NCBI RefSeq assembly: GCF_029813785.1
Contig: NZ_JARVKY010000028.1
Span: 1 to 64,000, forward strand
Reading direction: 5' to 3'
Length of the DNA stretch: 64,000 nucleotides
Source of the DNA: Streptomyces sp. DH41
GTDB taxonomy: Bacteria > Actinomycetota > Actinomycetes > Streptomycetales > Streptomycetaceae
Shown in pieces: positions 1 to 9,337 of this stretch. Under the pieces are notes generated by a model. The model was given only the letters and a program-made list of their open reading frames with translations, searched no databases and had not been told where the DNA came from. How positions within the stretch are numbered: position 1 is the stretch's first letter; the number at the start of each line of letters is the position of its first letter. Position numbers and translations under genes: made by a program.

Positions 1-327
1 CTGGGACGGGTCCTGCGTGCCGGAACGGGGGACGCGGGCCGGGGCGGGGGTGTTGTCGAGCCGGGTCACGCACGCCGAGGTGGGGATGTCGTCGGGGCGG
101 GGATTGCCGAGTGGGGTCCTGCACGCCCAGGCGGGAGGGCGCCGGGGTGGGGTGTGTGCGCCGGGGTGGGGTGTTCCCGGGTGGGGTGTGCCGGTTCGGG
201 GTCGGGTGACTGAGGGCGCTGGGGCGGGTCGTGCGTGCCGGGGTGGGGATGTCGTCGCGGTGGGCGGTGTTCCGTGGGGTGGGTACCGGGGCGGTACCTT
301 CGTGGTCCGTCGATGAGGAGAGTCACC
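1..327. repeat. Degenerate G-rich upstream repeats
   Basis: This stretch before the first gene is G-rich on the plus strand and built from imperfect repeats. GTGGGGATGTCGTCG occurs near 80 and again near 243, and variants of GGTCCTGCGTGCC or GTCCTGCACGCC recur near 9, 64, 115 and 229. Open frames on both strands here are low-complexity and look like no protein I recognise. It may be an eroded minisatellite or the tail of a gene that lies outside the window. GAGGAG at 315-320 is the ribosome-binding site of the next gene. Confidence 0.4.
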
Positions 328-3300
328 GTGAGCATGTACGTGCGGCCTGCCGCCGAGGGCGCCGATCCGTTCGGTACGGCACGTCTGCGGCGCGGGGTGC
401 TGGACGCCTGGGCGACGAGCCCGGCCCGGTTCCGTGAGGACGCCAACGCCGAGGAGGACCTCGTCCTCGGCGGCTACCGGGACCGGCTGGTCGTCGAGCT
501 CGCCCAGAACGCCGCCGACGCCGCGGCCCGGGCCGGCGTGCCCGGCCGGCTCCGGCTGACCCTGCGCGACGGGGTCCTCGTCGCCGCCAACACCGGTGCC
601 CCGCTGGACGCGGCCGGCGTCGAGTCGCTGTCCACCCTGCGCGCCTCCGCGAAGCGGGACGCCACGGACAGCGCGGTCGGCCGGTTCGGGGTCGGTTTCG
701 CCGCCGTCCTGGCCGTCACCGACGAGCCCGCCGTCGTCGGCCGGCACGGCGGGGTGCGCTGGTCCCTGGCCGAGGCACGGGGCCTGGCCGCCGACACCGC
801 GCTGCACAGCCCCGGTCTGGGGGACGAGATCCGGCGCCGCGACGGGCACGTCCCGCTGCTGCGGCTGCCGTTCCCCGCCGAGGGCACCGCCCCCGCCCCG
901 TACGACACGGCCGTCATCCTCCCGCTGCGGGACCCGGCCGCCGCCGACCTCGCCGAACGGCTCCTGCACGCCGTGGACGACGCCCTGCTCCTCGCCCTGC
1001 CCGGCCTGGAGGAGGTCGTGGTCGAGGTCGCGGACGACACGCGCACGCTGTCCCGCCGCGCCGAGGGCCCGCTGACCGTGGTGGAGGACTCCCGCGAGGG
1101 CGTCACCCGCTGGCGCACCGCCGCCGCGCACGGGCCGCTCACCCCCGACCTCCTCGCCGACCGGCCGGTGGAGGAACGGCTGCGCCCCCACTGGTCCGTG
1201 ACGTGGGCGGTGCCCGTGGACGCCGAAGGCGGCCCCGCGCGGCCCCGCACCAGTCCCGTCGTCCACGCCCCCACGCCCAGTGACGAGCCCCTCGGCGTTC
1301 CCGCGCTGCTCATCGCGTCCTTCCCGCTGGACTCCACCCGCCGGCACGCCGCGCGCGGCCCGCTGACCGACTTCCTGACGGAGCGGGCGGCGGACGCCTA
1401 CGCCGGGCTGCTCGCCGACTGGCGGCCGGTCACCGCCGGCCTCATCGACCTGGTGCCCGGCCCGCTGGGCAAGGGCGAGCTGGACGGCGTACTGCGGCAG
1501 GCGATCCTCGAACGGCTGCCGCGCACCTCCTTCCTGCCGCCCGCCGCCGAACCGCGCGAGGACGACCCCGACCTGCCCGAGTCCCTGCGGCCCCGCGACG
1601 CCGAGGTGGTCGAGGGCGCGGGCGCCGACACGGTGCGGGTCCTCGCCGAGGTGCTGCCGACCCTGCTGCCCGCCGGACTCGAGCGCCGTGCCGAGCTGCG
1701 CACCCTGGGCGTGGCCCGGCTGCCGCTGACCGACGCGATCGACCGGCTGGCCGGGCTGGAGAAGGCCCCCGGCTGGTGGCGGCGGCTGTACGACAGCCTC
1801 GCCGGAGTCGACCCCGAGCGGCTGTCCGGGCTGCCCGTGCCCCTGGCGGACGGCCGCACCACCATCGGGCCCCGGCAGGTGCTCCTGCCCTCCCCGGCCG
1901 CCGCCTCCCTCGACCCCGAGGTCCTCACCCGCCTCGGCCTGAAGGTCGCCCACCCGGACGCCGCCCACGGGCTCCTGGAGAAGCTCGGCGCGCTGCCCGC
2001 CACCCCGCGCGCGGTCCTCACCACTCCGCAGGTCCGCGCCGCCGTCGCCGCCTCCCTGGAGGACGACGGCGGCACGAACTGGGAGGAGGACGCCCTCGAC
2101 GCCGACGAACTGGCCGACACCGTCCTCGGCCTGGTCCGCGACGCCGGACTCGACGCCGGGGACGAGCCCTGGCTCGGCGCGCTCGCCCTGCCCGACGAGG
2201 ACGGCGAACTCTCCCCGGCGGGCGAACTCGTCTTCCCCGGCGGCCCTTTCGCCCAGGTCATGCGCGAGGACGAACTCGCCTCCGTGGACGCGGACCTGGC
2301 CCGCAAGTGGGGGCCGGAGCCCCTGGCCGCCTGCGGTGTGCTCGTCACCTTCGCCCTGGTCCGGGCCACCGACGTCGTACTCGACCCGGACGAACTGGAG
2401 CCCCGCGAGGGCGACTTCGCCGAGCCGGACGACGCGGGCCTGCTGGACGCCGTGGACGTGTGGAGCGAGGACGTCCTCGACCGCTTCCCGGACAGTCCCG
2501 TACCGCCGGTCGCCACCGAGATCGTCGCCGTGCGCGACCTGGACCTGGTGGACGACGACCGGTGGCCCGAGGCCCTCGCCCTGCTGTCGCGGCCGCCGCT
2601 GCGCGACGCGCTCGTCCAGTCCGTGCGCGTCCTCCTGCACGACGGCACCCACGAGGTCGTACGGCCGTACACCGCGTGGTGGCTGCGCGGGCACCCGGTG
2701 CTCGGCGGGCGCCGCCCGGCGGGTCTGCGCGCGGCGGGCGGCGACCCGCTGCTGCGGGGCCTGTACGACGAGGCCGACGCGGCCGGGTTCGACGACGAGC
2801 AGGTGTTGCGGGCGCTGGGCGTACGGACGTCCGTCGCGGCCCTCCTCGAGGAGCCCGGAGGCGCGGCCGAGCTGCTGGACCGCCTCGCCGACCCCGACCG
2901 CCCGGTCACGGCCGCCCAACTGCACGCCCTGTACAGCGCGCTGGCCGAGCTGGACCCCGAGCAGGTCACCCTGCCGGACGAGGTGCGGGCCGTGGTCGAC
3001 GGCCGGGTGGAGGTGGTGGACGCCGCCGACGCCGTGGTGGTCGACTCACCCGACCTGCTGCCCTTCACGTCGGGCGTACCGCTGCTGCCCGTACGGCCGG
3101 CCCGGGCCGCCGAGCTGGCGGAGCTGTTCCAGGTGCGGCGGCTGAGCGAGTCCGTCACCGGCGAGGTGGACTCCGAGGGCGCCGAGCACGACGTACCGGA
3201 GCCGGTGCGGGTGCTGCTCGGGGCGCGAACCCCGGCGTCGTACGTGGAACACGAGGAGCTGGTCGTCGGCGGTATGGAGATCGACTGGCGGCTGACGGAC

Positions 3301-3450
3301 GACGGCGCGCTGCACGCCGCGACGCTGGAGGGCGTCGCCGCCGGGCTCGCCTGGGCGGCCGGCCAGTGGCCGCGGCGCTTCGAGGTCGCCGCCCTGCTGG
3401 AGGACGAGTCCCGCACGGAGGAGCTGGCGCGGGACCGCTGGTTCGACTAG
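328..3450 (+). CDS. Sacsin/Hsp90-like N-terminal ATPase protein
   Basis: A large cytoplasmic protein of about 1040 residues with a GHKL (Hsp90/histidine-kinase fold) ATP-binding module at its N-terminus. Visible motifs are the N-box ELAQNAADAA, a degenerate G1 region ANTGAPLD, and the glycine-rich GRFGVGFAAVL. The remaining ~850 residues are acidic and leucine-rich with no catalytic motif I recognise. Related actinobacterial proteins are annotated as sacsin-like, with unknown function; a chaperone-like or assembly role is an inference. I chose the GTG at 328 because GAGGAG lies 7 bases upstream; the ATG at 334 is an alternative. It stands alone, convergent with the P-type ATPase gene. Confidence 0.85.
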   Translation: MSMYVRPAAEGADPFGTARLRRGVLDAWATSPARFREDANAEEDLVLGGYRDRLVVELAQNAADAAARAGVPGRLRLTLRDGVLVAANTGAPLDAAGVESLSTLRASAKRDATDSAVGRFGVGFAAVLAVTDEPAVVGRHGGVRWSLAEARGLAADTALHSPGLGDEIRRRDGHVPLLRLPFPAEGTAPAPYDTAVILPLRDPAAADLAERLLHAVDDALLLALPGLEEVVVEVADDTRTLSRRAEGPLTVVEDSREGVTRWRTAAAHGPLTPDLLADRPVEERLRPHWSVTWAVPVDAEGGPARPRTSPVVHAPTPSDEPLGVPALLIASFPLDSTRRHAARGPLTDFLTERAADAYAGLLADWRPVTAGLIDLVPGPLGKGELDGVLRQAILERLPRTSFLPPAAEPREDDPDLPESLRPRDAEVVEGAGADTVRVLAEVLPTLLPAGLERRAELRTLGVARLPLTDAIDRLAGLEKAPGWWRRLYDSLAGVDPERLSGLPVPLADGRTTIGPRQVLLPSPAAASLDPEVLTRLGLKVAHPDAAHGLLEKLGALPATPRAVLTTPQVRAAVAASLEDDGGTNWEEDALDADELADTVLGLVRDAGLDAGDEPWLGALALPDEDGELSPAGELVFPGGPFAQVMREDELASVDADLARKWGPEPLAACGVLVTFALVRATDVVLDPDELEPREGDFAEPDDAGLLDAVDVWSEDVLDRFPDSPVPPVATEIVAVRDLDLVDDDRWPEALALLSRPPLRDALVQSVRVLLHDGTHEVVRPYTAWWLRGHPVLGGRRPAGLRAAGGDPLLRGLYDEADAAGFDDEQVLRALGVRTSVAALLEEPGGAAELLDRLADPDRPVTAAQLHALYSALAELDPEQVTLPDEVRAVVDGRVEVVDAADAVVVDSPDLLPFTSGVPLLPVRPARAAELAELFQVRRLSESVTGEVDSEGAEHDVPEPVRVLLGARTPASYVEHEELVVGGMEIDWRLTDDGALHAATLEGVAAGLAWAAGQWPRRFEVAALLEDESRTEELARDRWFD

Positions 3451-3464
3451 TACCTTCTCGCAGA

Positions 3465-3540
3465 CGTGAACGATGTGCGTCGAGTGTCCTCGGAGCGCTC
3501 GGATGAGCGCTACGAGGACACTCGGGCCGGAAAGTTCACG
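3465..3540. terminator. Long nested hairpin between convergent genes
   Basis: Two 20-base arms (3481-3500 and 3505-3524) pair with one mismatch around a GGAT loop. Further out, CGTGAAC (3465-3471) pairs with GTTCACG (3534-3540). It sits between the stop of the ATPase-domain gene and the end of the convergent P-type ATPase gene, so a bidirectional terminator is likely. There is no clear U-tract, which is usual in Streptomyces. The length and the second stem are more than a terminator needs. Confidence 0.7.
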
Positions 3541-3592
3541 GTTTCGGGCAGGGTGGCCCTCCCCCGCGCCCGGAACCGCCCGGCAAAAAGGG

Positions 3593-5995
3593 CTAGGCCG
3601 GCACGCGCCGGTCCACCCACCTCCACAGCAGCTCCAGCACACCCGCCGCCGCCACCGCGATGCCGACGGCGGTCCACGGCATCGTCACGCCCACCAGCTT
3701 CAGAGCGAAGAAGTCCTGGAGCCACGGCACCACCAGCACCACCAGGAAGCCCGCGCCCATCGTCGCCACCAGCGCCACGCGCCACCAGGTGTAGGGCCGG
3801 GCGATGATCGCCAGCACCCACAGGGAGATCAGGAACAGCGTCAGCGTCGCCGCGCTCGTCTCGGCGTCCAGCGCCCCCGGACCGGAGTAGTGCTGCCGGG
3901 CGACCAGGTACGTGGTGAAGGTCGCCGCCCCGGTCAGCACGCCGCCCGGGATCGCGTACCGCATGACGCGCCGTACGAAGTGGGGCTGGGCCCGTTCCTT
4001 GTTCGGGGCGAGGGCCAGGAAGAAGGCGGGGACGCCGATGGTGAGCGTGGAGATCAGGGTGAGGTGGCGGGGCAGGAAGGGGTACTCGACCTGCGAGCAG
4101 ACCACCAGGATCGCCAGCAGCACCGAGTACACGGTCTTCACCAGGAAGAGCGTCGCGACCCGGGTGATGTTGCCGATGACCCGGCGGCCCTCGGCCACCA
4201 CCGACGGCAGCGTGGCGAAACTGTTGTTGAGCAGCACGATCTGCGCGACCGCCCGGGTGGCCTCCGAGCCCGAGCCCATCGCCACGCCGATGTCGGCGTC
4301 CTTGAGCGCCAGGACGTCGTTCACGCCGTCGCCGGTCATCGCGACCGTGTGGCCGCGCGACTGGAGCGCGCCCACCATGTCCCGCTTCTGCTGCGGGGTG
4401 ACCCGGCCGAAGACCGTGCCGTCGTCGAGCGCCCCGGCCATCTCCTCCCGGCCGGCGGGCAGCCGGCGCGCGTCGACGACGGCGCCGGACAGTCCGAGCC
4501 CCGCCGCGACCGCGCCGACCGACACCGCGTTGTCGCCGGAGATGACCTTGGCGCGGACGTCCTGGTCGGCGAAGTAGCGCAGGGTGTCGGCGGCGTCCGG
4601 GCGCAGCCGCTGCTCCAGGACGACCAGGGCGGTGGGCGTGACGCCCTCGGCCACGCCGGGGTCGTCCAGGTCGCGGTCGGCGCGGGCGAGCAGCAGTACG
4701 CGCAGTCCCCGCTCATTGAGCCGCGTGGTCTCGGCGAGGGCGGGGTCGTCCTCGGCCAGCAGCACGTCCGGTGCGCCCAGCAGCCACGTACCGGAGGCGC
4801 CGTCACCCCCGTCGAAGGTGGCTCCGCTGTACTTGCGGGCGGACGAGAAGGGCAGGGATGCGGTGCGGCGCCGGTCCCCGGCGGTTTCGGCGACCGGGTA
4901 GGCGTCGATGATCGCCTGCAGGGAGGCGTTCGGACGCGGGTCGGATTCGCCGAGAGCGCCGAGGACCGTGCGGACGTGGCTCTCGTCGGCGCCGCCGAGC
5001 GGGCGCAGCTCGGTGACGTCCATGCCGCCCTCGGTGAGGGTGCCGGTCTTGTCCAGGCAGACGGTGTCGACGCGGGCCAGGCCCTCGATCGCGGGCAGTT
5101 CCTGGACGAGGCACTGCTTGCGGCCGAGCCGGATGACGCCGATCGCGAAGGCCACGGAGGTGAGCAGGACCAAGCCCTCCGGGACCATGGGCACGATGCC
5201 GCCGACCGTCCGCGCGATCGAGTCGTCCAGCTCGTTGTCCTCGGCGACCAGCTGGCTGAGGATCAGGCCGATCGCGGTCGGGACCATCATCCAGGTGACG
5301 TACTTCAGGATCGTGGAGATGCCGGAGCGCAGCTCGGACTGGACCAGCGTGAAGCGGGAGGCCTCCTCGGCGAGCTGGGCGGCGTACGCCTCGCGTCCCA
5401 CCTTGGTCGCCCGGAACGCGCCGCCGCCCGCGACCACGAAGCTGCCGGACATGACCTGGTCCCCCGGCTGCTTGACGACCGGGTCGGCCTCGCCGGTCAG
5501 CAGGGACTCGTCGATCTCCAGCCCGTCCGCCTCGACGCACACCCCGTCGACGACGACCTTGTCCCCGGGGCCGATCTCGATGACGTCGTCCAGCACGATC
5601 TCCGAGGTGCTGACCTCGGCGGCTCTCCCGTCCCGCCGCACGGTCGGGCGGACCTCGCCGATCAGTGCCAGGGAGTCGAGGGTCTTCTTCGCCCGCCACT
5701 CCTGGACGATGCCGATGCCGGTGTTGGCGAGGATCACGAATCCGAACAGGCTGTCCTGGATCGGCGCGACGAACAGCATGATCACCCAGAGCACGCCGAT
5801 GATCGCGTTGAACCGGGTGAAGACGTTGGCGCGGACGATGTCGGCCATGGAGCGGCTGCTGCGTACCGGCACGTCGTTGACCTGGCCGCGCGCGACCCGC
5901 TCGGCGACCCCGGCCGCGGTCAGGCCGGTCGCCGGGGAGGCCGGGTGGAAGGGATCCGCGGGATCGAGTCGGTCGTCCGCGTCGAGATGCGTCAT
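3593..5995 (-). CDS. HAD-type cation-transporting P-type ATPase
   Basis: An 800-residue membrane ATPase that drives cation transport by the phospho-aspartate cycle. The TGE actuator motif is near residue 166, the phosphorylation motif DKTGTLT near 314 and the hinge TGDGVND near 552; membrane helices flank these blocks and a cluster lies at the C-terminus. The M4 segment has PEGL, as in calcium-type (P2) pumps rather than CPx heavy-metal pumps, and no N-terminal metal-binding cysteine motif is visible. The transported ion cannot be assigned. It is the last gene of a minus-strand group after DUF2530 and GNAT genes, about 100 bases downstream of the latter. Confidence 0.93.
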   Translation of the reverse strand: MTHLDADDRLDPADPFHPASPATGLTAAGVAERVARGQVNDVPVRSSRSMADIVRANVFTRFNAIIGVLWVIMLFVAPIQDSLFGFVILANTGIGIVQEWRAKKTLDSLALIGEVRPTVRRDGRAAEVSTSEIVLDDVIEIGPGDKVVVDGVCVEADGLEIDESLLTGEADPVVKQPGDQVMSGSFVVAGGGAFRATKVGREAYAAQLAEEASRFTLVQSELRSGISTILKYVTWMMVPTAIGLILSQLVAEDNELDDSIARTVGGIVPMVPEGLVLLTSVAFAIGVIRLGRKQCLVQELPAIEGLARVDTVCLDKTGTLTEGGMDVTELRPLGGADESHVRTVLGALGESDPRPNASLQAIIDAYPVAETAGDRRRTASLPFSSARKYSGATFDGGDGASGTWLLGAPDVLLAEDDPALAETTRLNERGLRVLLLARADRDLDDPGVAEGVTPTALVVLEQRLRPDAADTLRYFADQDVRAKVISGDNAVSVGAVAAGLGLSGAVVDARRLPAGREEMAGALDDGTVFGRVTPQQKRDMVGALQSRGHTVAMTGDGVNDVLALKDADIGVAMGSGSEATRAVAQIVLLNNSFATLPSVVAEGRRVIGNITRVATLFLVKTVYSVLLAILVVCSQVEYPFLPRHLTLISTLTIGVPAFFLALAPNKERAQPHFVRRVMRYAIPGGVLTGAATFTTYLVARQHYSGPGALDAETSAATLTLFLISLWVLAIIARPYTWWRVALVATMGAGFLVVLVVPWLQDFFALKLVGVTMPWTAVGIAVAAAGVLELLWRWVDRRVPA

Positions 5996-6094
5996 GCGTT
6001 CGACGGTAAGGGCGGATTTACGGCTTCACTCGCCGAATGCGGGGAAGATCCGACCCGGGTAGGAGGGACCGGCCCGGCCTCTGGCGCCGTGGTA

Positions 6095-6625
6095 CTACAG
6101 GGCGCGCAGGTATGTCAGACCAGGGCACCCGTCGAGCCGCGTCTCACCGGTGCGGACGAACCCGGTGCGGACGAACCCGGTGCGGGTCAGGACGGCCCGC
6201 GAGGACACGTTGTCGAGGGTGGCCGCGGCCCGCAGCGCGGTCAGCCCGCACGTGCGGGCGGCGAGACCGCAGAGCTCCCGCACGGCCCGGGTGGCCAGGC
6301 TCCGCCCGGCGGCCCGCTCGGCGCTCCGGTACCCGAGATCGGCGACGCCCGCCCCCACGTCGACCAGGTTGGCCCGCCCGAGTACCTCGCCCCCGCGAGC
6401 GGTCAGCACGTGGAAGTAGCTGAGACCGGCCTCCTGCTCGGCCGGCCGCGCGCGGAGCATCTCGTCGAACCGGGCGAAGAAGTCGTCGCCCCGGTCGGGC
6501 ACGGAGGCGGCGAACCAGGCCCGGTTCTCCCGCTCGAAGGCGAGGAGCGCGGGCGCGTGATCCGGCCGGAGCAGGTGCAACCGGGGTGGCTCGGCGGGCT
6601 CGGGTGGCTCGCCCGACCCGGGCAC
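6095..6625 (-). CDS. GNAT-family N-acetyltransferase
   Basis: A protein of about 176 residues of the Gcn5-related acetyltransferase fold, expected to use acetyl-CoA. The C-terminal half shows the family pattern: a YRSAERAAGRSLATRAV segment in the acetyl-CoA loop position and a later AATLDNVSSRAVLTRTGF strand-helix. The GTG at 6625 is chosen because it lies 5 bases after the stop of the DUF2530 gene, implying coupled translation. The substrate is unknown. Near the C-terminus a 15-16 base unit is duplicated, giving GFVRTGFVRTG, a recent in-frame tandem duplication. Confidence 0.8.
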   Translation of the reverse strand: MPGSGEPPEPAEPPRLHLLRPDHAPALLAFERENRAWFAASVPDRGDDFFARFDEMLRARPAEQEAGLSYFHVLTARGGEVLGRANLVDVGAGVADLGYRSAERAAGRSLATRAVRELCGLAARTCGLTALRAAATLDNVSSRAVLTRTGFVRTGFVRTGETRLDGCPGLTYLRAL

Positions 6626-6630
6626 GGGCG

Positions 6631-6885
6631 TCAGGCCGCGTCCCGCGCCATCCGCTTGAGCGCGGCGTCGCGCTTGCGGACGTACCAGATGCCGATCAGC
6701 CCGAGCCCGGCGCCGGCCAGGCAGGTCCACACCCACCAGGTCTGCCCGCGGTCGTCGAACCAGCCGTAGAAGGGCAGCTGGACGAGGAAGAGGACGAACC
6801 AGAGGACGGTGCCGCCGATGATGGTGGGCACCACGGGGCCCTCCAGGGGCTCCGGCGCCTCGTGCGTGGGTGTCCACTTCGTCAT
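6631..6885 (-). CDS. DUF2530 small membrane protein
   Basis: An 84-residue protein with two predicted membrane segments (about residues 22-42 and 48-66) and a basic C-terminal tail (VRKRDAALKRMARDAA). The pattern matches the actinobacterial DUF2530 family of unknown function. It starts at an ATG and is the first gene of a short minus-strand group with the GNAT gene 5 bases downstream. It is divergent from the purine permease, sharing an intergenic region of about 180 bases. Confidence 0.8.
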   Translation of the reverse strand: MTKWTPTHEAPEPLEGPVVPTIIGGTVLWFVLFLVQLPFYGWFDDRGQTWWVWTCLAGAGLGLIGIWYVRKRDAALKRMARDAA

Positions 6886-7024
6886 GCGTACAGCTTACGA
6901 GCAGGGCGCCGGTGCGCCGACAGCGCGCGGCGCCGCCCCGAATCTACGCGCGGAGATAGCGATCACTGGCTCATACGTTCATACTGAATCCGTTTGTCTC
7001 TGACCACTTTCATTCGTAGGAAGC

Positions 7025-7054
7025 ACCAACAAGGCCGTGGGGGAACCTGTTGGT
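7025..7054 (+). promoter_or_regulatory. 5'-UTR hairpin before the purine permease
   Basis: ACCAACA (7025-7031) pairs with TGTTGGT (7048-7054), and one more GG/CC step extends the stem with a bulge. It ends 14 bases before the permease ATG. It may influence translation or serve as an operator. I see no match to a known purine riboswitch core. Confidence 0.4.
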
Positions 7055-7068
7055 GATGAGGTCCTCGC

Positions 7069-8526
7069 ATGCCCACCTCGGCCTCCGCCAAGGTCCCCCC
7101 GTCCCCCGAGTCGCCGGAAGACCGGCGGCCCCCGCAGAACGGACTCGACCGCTACTTCAAGATCTCCGAGCGCGGCAGCACGCTGTCCCGCGAGATCCGC
7201 GGCGGTCTGGCCACCTTCTTCGCGATGGCCTACATCATCGTGCTGAACCCGATCATCCTGGGCAGCGCGAAGGACATGTACGGCAACCAGCTCGACAACG
7301 GTCAGCTGGTCACCGCGACCGCCCTGACAGCGGCGTTCACCACGCTCCTGATGGGCGTCATCGGCAACGTCCCGATCGCGCTGGCCGCCGGCCTCGGTGT
7401 GAACTCCGTCGTCGCCCTCCAACTCGCCCCGCGGATGTCCTGGCCGGACGCCATGGGCATGGTGGTGCTGGCAGGCTTCGTCGTCATGCTGCTGGTCGCC
7501 ACCGGCCTGCGTGAGCGCGTGATGAACGCCGTGCCCTACGGCCTGCGCAAGGCCATCGCCATCGGTATCGGCCTGTTCATCATGCTGATCGGCCTCGTCG
7601 ACTCCGGTTTCATCACCCGGATGCCGGACGCCGCCCAGACCACCGTCCCGCTCCAGCTGGGCACCGGCGGCCATCTGATCGGCTGGCCGGTACTGGTCTT
7701 CGCCCTCGGCGTGCTGCTCACCCTGGCGCTGATCGTCCGCAAGACCCCCGGCGCGATCCTGATCTCCATCGTGGTGATGACCGTCGTCGCGATGGTCATC
7801 AACGCCGTCGCCGACATCCCCTCCTGGGGCCTGACCACCCCGGAGTGGCCCGGCAACCCCGTCGCCACCCCCGACTTCGGCCTGGTCGGCGAGGTCAGCC
7901 TGTTCGGCGGGTTCGAGAAGGTCGGCGTCCTGACCGGCGTGCTCTTCGTCTTCACCGTCCTGCTGTCGTGCTTCTTCGACGCGATGGGCACGATCATGGC
8001 GGTCGGCGACGAGGCGAAGCTGACCGACGGCGAGGGACAGATGCCGGGCATCAACAAGGTCCTGTTCGTCGACGGCATCGCGGTCGCCGCGGGCGGCGCC
8101 AGCTCCGCGTCGGCGACGACCTGCTTCGTGGAGTCCACGGCCGGCGTCGGCGAGGGCGCGCGCACCGGCTTCGCGAACATCGTCAGCGGTGCGCTGTTCG
8201 CCGTGGCGCTGTTCCTGACGCCGGTCGCCACGATGGTGCCGTCCCAGGCGGCCACTCCGGCGCTGGTCGCGGTCGGCTTCCTGATCCTGGCCGGCTCCAT
8301 CAGGGAGATCGACTGGTCCGACTTCACGATCGCCATCCCGGCCTTCGTGACGATGCTGATGATGCCGTTCAGCTACTCGATCACCAACGGCATCGGCATG
8401 GGCTTCATCACCTTCTCGGTGCTGCGCCTGGCCGCCGGGCGGGGCCGGGAGGTCCCGGTCACCATGTACGCGGTGTCCGCGGTCTTCGCCTTCTACTACC
8501 TGATGCCGGCGCTGGGTCTCACCTGA
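7069..8526 (+). CDS. NCS2-family purine permease (AzgA-like)
   Basis: A 485-residue polytopic membrane protein, probably a proton-coupled importer of guanine, hypoxanthine or adenine. The family signatures are clear: LNPIIL after the first helix, an MGVIGNVPIALAAGLGVNS segment, and a SSASATTCFVESTAGVGEGARTG-type stretch corresponding to the conserved TSS.TTYVES.AGV motif of the AzgA/COG2252 group. About 12 or more hydrophobic segments cover the rest. It has its own promoter region, which it shares with the divergent DUF2530 gene. It ends 10 bases from the convergent ribbon-helix-helix gene. Confidence 0.92.
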   Translation: MPTSASAKVPPSPESPEDRRPPQNGLDRYFKISERGSTLSREIRGGLATFFAMAYIIVLNPIILGSAKDMYGNQLDNGQLVTATALTAAFTTLLMGVIGNVPIALAAGLGVNSVVALQLAPRMSWPDAMGMVVLAGFVVMLLVATGLRERVMNAVPYGLRKAIAIGIGLFIMLIGLVDSGFITRMPDAAQTTVPLQLGTGGHLIGWPVLVFALGVLLTLALIVRKTPGAILISIVVMTVVAMVINAVADIPSWGLTTPEWPGNPVATPDFGLVGEVSLFGGFEKVGVLTGVLFVFTVLLSCFFDAMGTIMAVGDEAKLTDGEGQMPGINKVLFVDGIAVAAGGASSASATTCFVESTAGVGEGARTGFANIVSGALFAVALFLTPVATMVPSQAATPALVAVGFLILAGSIREIDWSDFTIAIPAFVTMLMMPFSYSITNGIGMGFITFSVLRLAAGRGREVPVTMYAVSAVFAFYYLMPALGLT

Positions 8527-8536
8527 CCGGCAGGGC

Positions 8537-8725
8537 TCACGTGACCCCGTAGAACCGCTCCGTCTCCTCCACGGCGGACTGGAACCGCTCGTCGAAGTCA
8601 TCCCGAATGAGCGTCCGGACGACATAGTCCTGGACGCTCATTCCCCTTTTCGCCGCATGGTGCCGGAGCCGGTCGAGCAGCTCCCCGTCCATCCGCAGGC
8701 TGAGCACACTGGTCCCCATGCGCAC
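8537..8725 (-). CDS. Small ribbon-helix-helix-like DNA-binding protein
   Basis: A 62-residue protein whose N-terminus reads as a beta strand (SVLSLRMDGELLDRLRHHA) followed by helices (SVQDYVVRTLIRDDF), the layout of Arc/CopG-type DNA-binding proteins and antitoxins. No toxin gene is adjacent: the neighbour on one side is the convergent purine permease and on the other the MarR gene. The GTG at 8725 has a GGGGG stretch 8 bases upstream; the ATG at 8719 is an equally possible start. The targets are unknown and autoregulation is a guess from the family. Confidence 0.75.
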   Translation of the reverse strand: MRMGTSVLSLRMDGELLDRLRHHAAKRGMSVQDYVVRTLIRDDFDERFQSAVEETERFYGVT

Positions 8726-8847
8726 GAGGGTCGCCCCCGCCGACCGGGTGATGCTCCGGTTTCCGGAAACAGCTCACTCGTACGGGTGAACTATGAGTTT
8801 CAGTGGCGGGCGTCACGGGCACGCGGGCGGATGGCCGGTGGTATTTC

Positions 8848-8867
8848 GCGAGACTAATGAGTTACGC
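8848..8867 (+). promoter_or_regulatory. Candidate MarR operator
   Basis: GCGAGACTAATGAGTTACGC is an imperfect palindrome with matching ends (GCG..ACT / AGT..CGC). It ends 8 bases before the MarR start codon. This fits autorepression, which is common in the MarR family, and it would also control the downstream MFS gene. Confidence 0.5.
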
Positions 8868-8875
8868 TAAGGAAC

Positions 8876-9313
8876 ATGCCGGACCTCAAGCATGGCGACG
8901 ACGCCGCCGCCGTGAACTCCCTGCGCTCCGCCGTGATGCGGCTGTCCCGTCGGCTCAAGCACCAGCGCGTCGACGAGTCGCTCAGTCCGACCGAGATGTC
9001 GGTGCTGGGCACCCTGTCCAACTGCGGCAGCGCGACCCCGGGCGAGCTCGCCCGCAAGGAACACGTCCAGCCGCCCTCGATGACCCGCATCGTGGCGCTC
9101 CTGGAGGCCAAGGGACTGGTCCGACTGGAGCCGCACCCCGAGGACCGGCGCCAGAAGGTCGTGACGCAGACCGAGCAGGCGGTGGTCATGCTCGAGGAGA
9201 GCCGCCGCAAGCGGAACGCGTTCCTGGCCACGCTGGTCGAGGGACTCGACGAGGACGAGTGGGCGAAACTGCGCGCCGCCGCCCCGGTGCTCGAGAAGCT
9301 GGCGCACGTGTAA
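8876..9313 (+). CDS. MarR-family transcriptional regulator
   Basis: A 145-residue winged-helix regulator. The recognition region (TPGELARKEHVQPPSMTRIVALLEAKG) and the wing (LVRLEPHPEDRRQKVV, with the family's DxR) are intact. MarR proteins are usually dimeric repressors released by small phenolic or drug-like ligands. AAGGA precedes the ATG, and a palindrome covers the leader. The MFS exporter gene follows after 24 bases, so the two form a regulator-pump operon. Confidence 0.9.
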   Translation: MPDLKHGDDAAAVNSLRSAVMRLSRRLKHQRVDESLSPTEMSVLGTLSNCGSATPGELARKEHVQPPSMTRIVALLEAKGLVRLEPHPEDRRQKVVTQTEQAVVMLEESRRKRNAFLATLVEGLDEDEWAKLRAAAPVLEKLAHV

Positions 9314-9337
9314 GCATTCGCGAGGAGGCGAACCCTT

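Noticed and set aside
3473..6769. A 1098-codon plus-strand open frame opposite the P-type ATPase
   Set aside because: The ATPase frame carries TGE, DKTGT and TGDGVND motifs; the opposite frame is low-complexity.
7025..7054. Purine riboswitch before the NCS2 permease
   Set aside because: Only a single hairpin is visible; no conserved three-way junction or loop motif of a known purine riboswitch.
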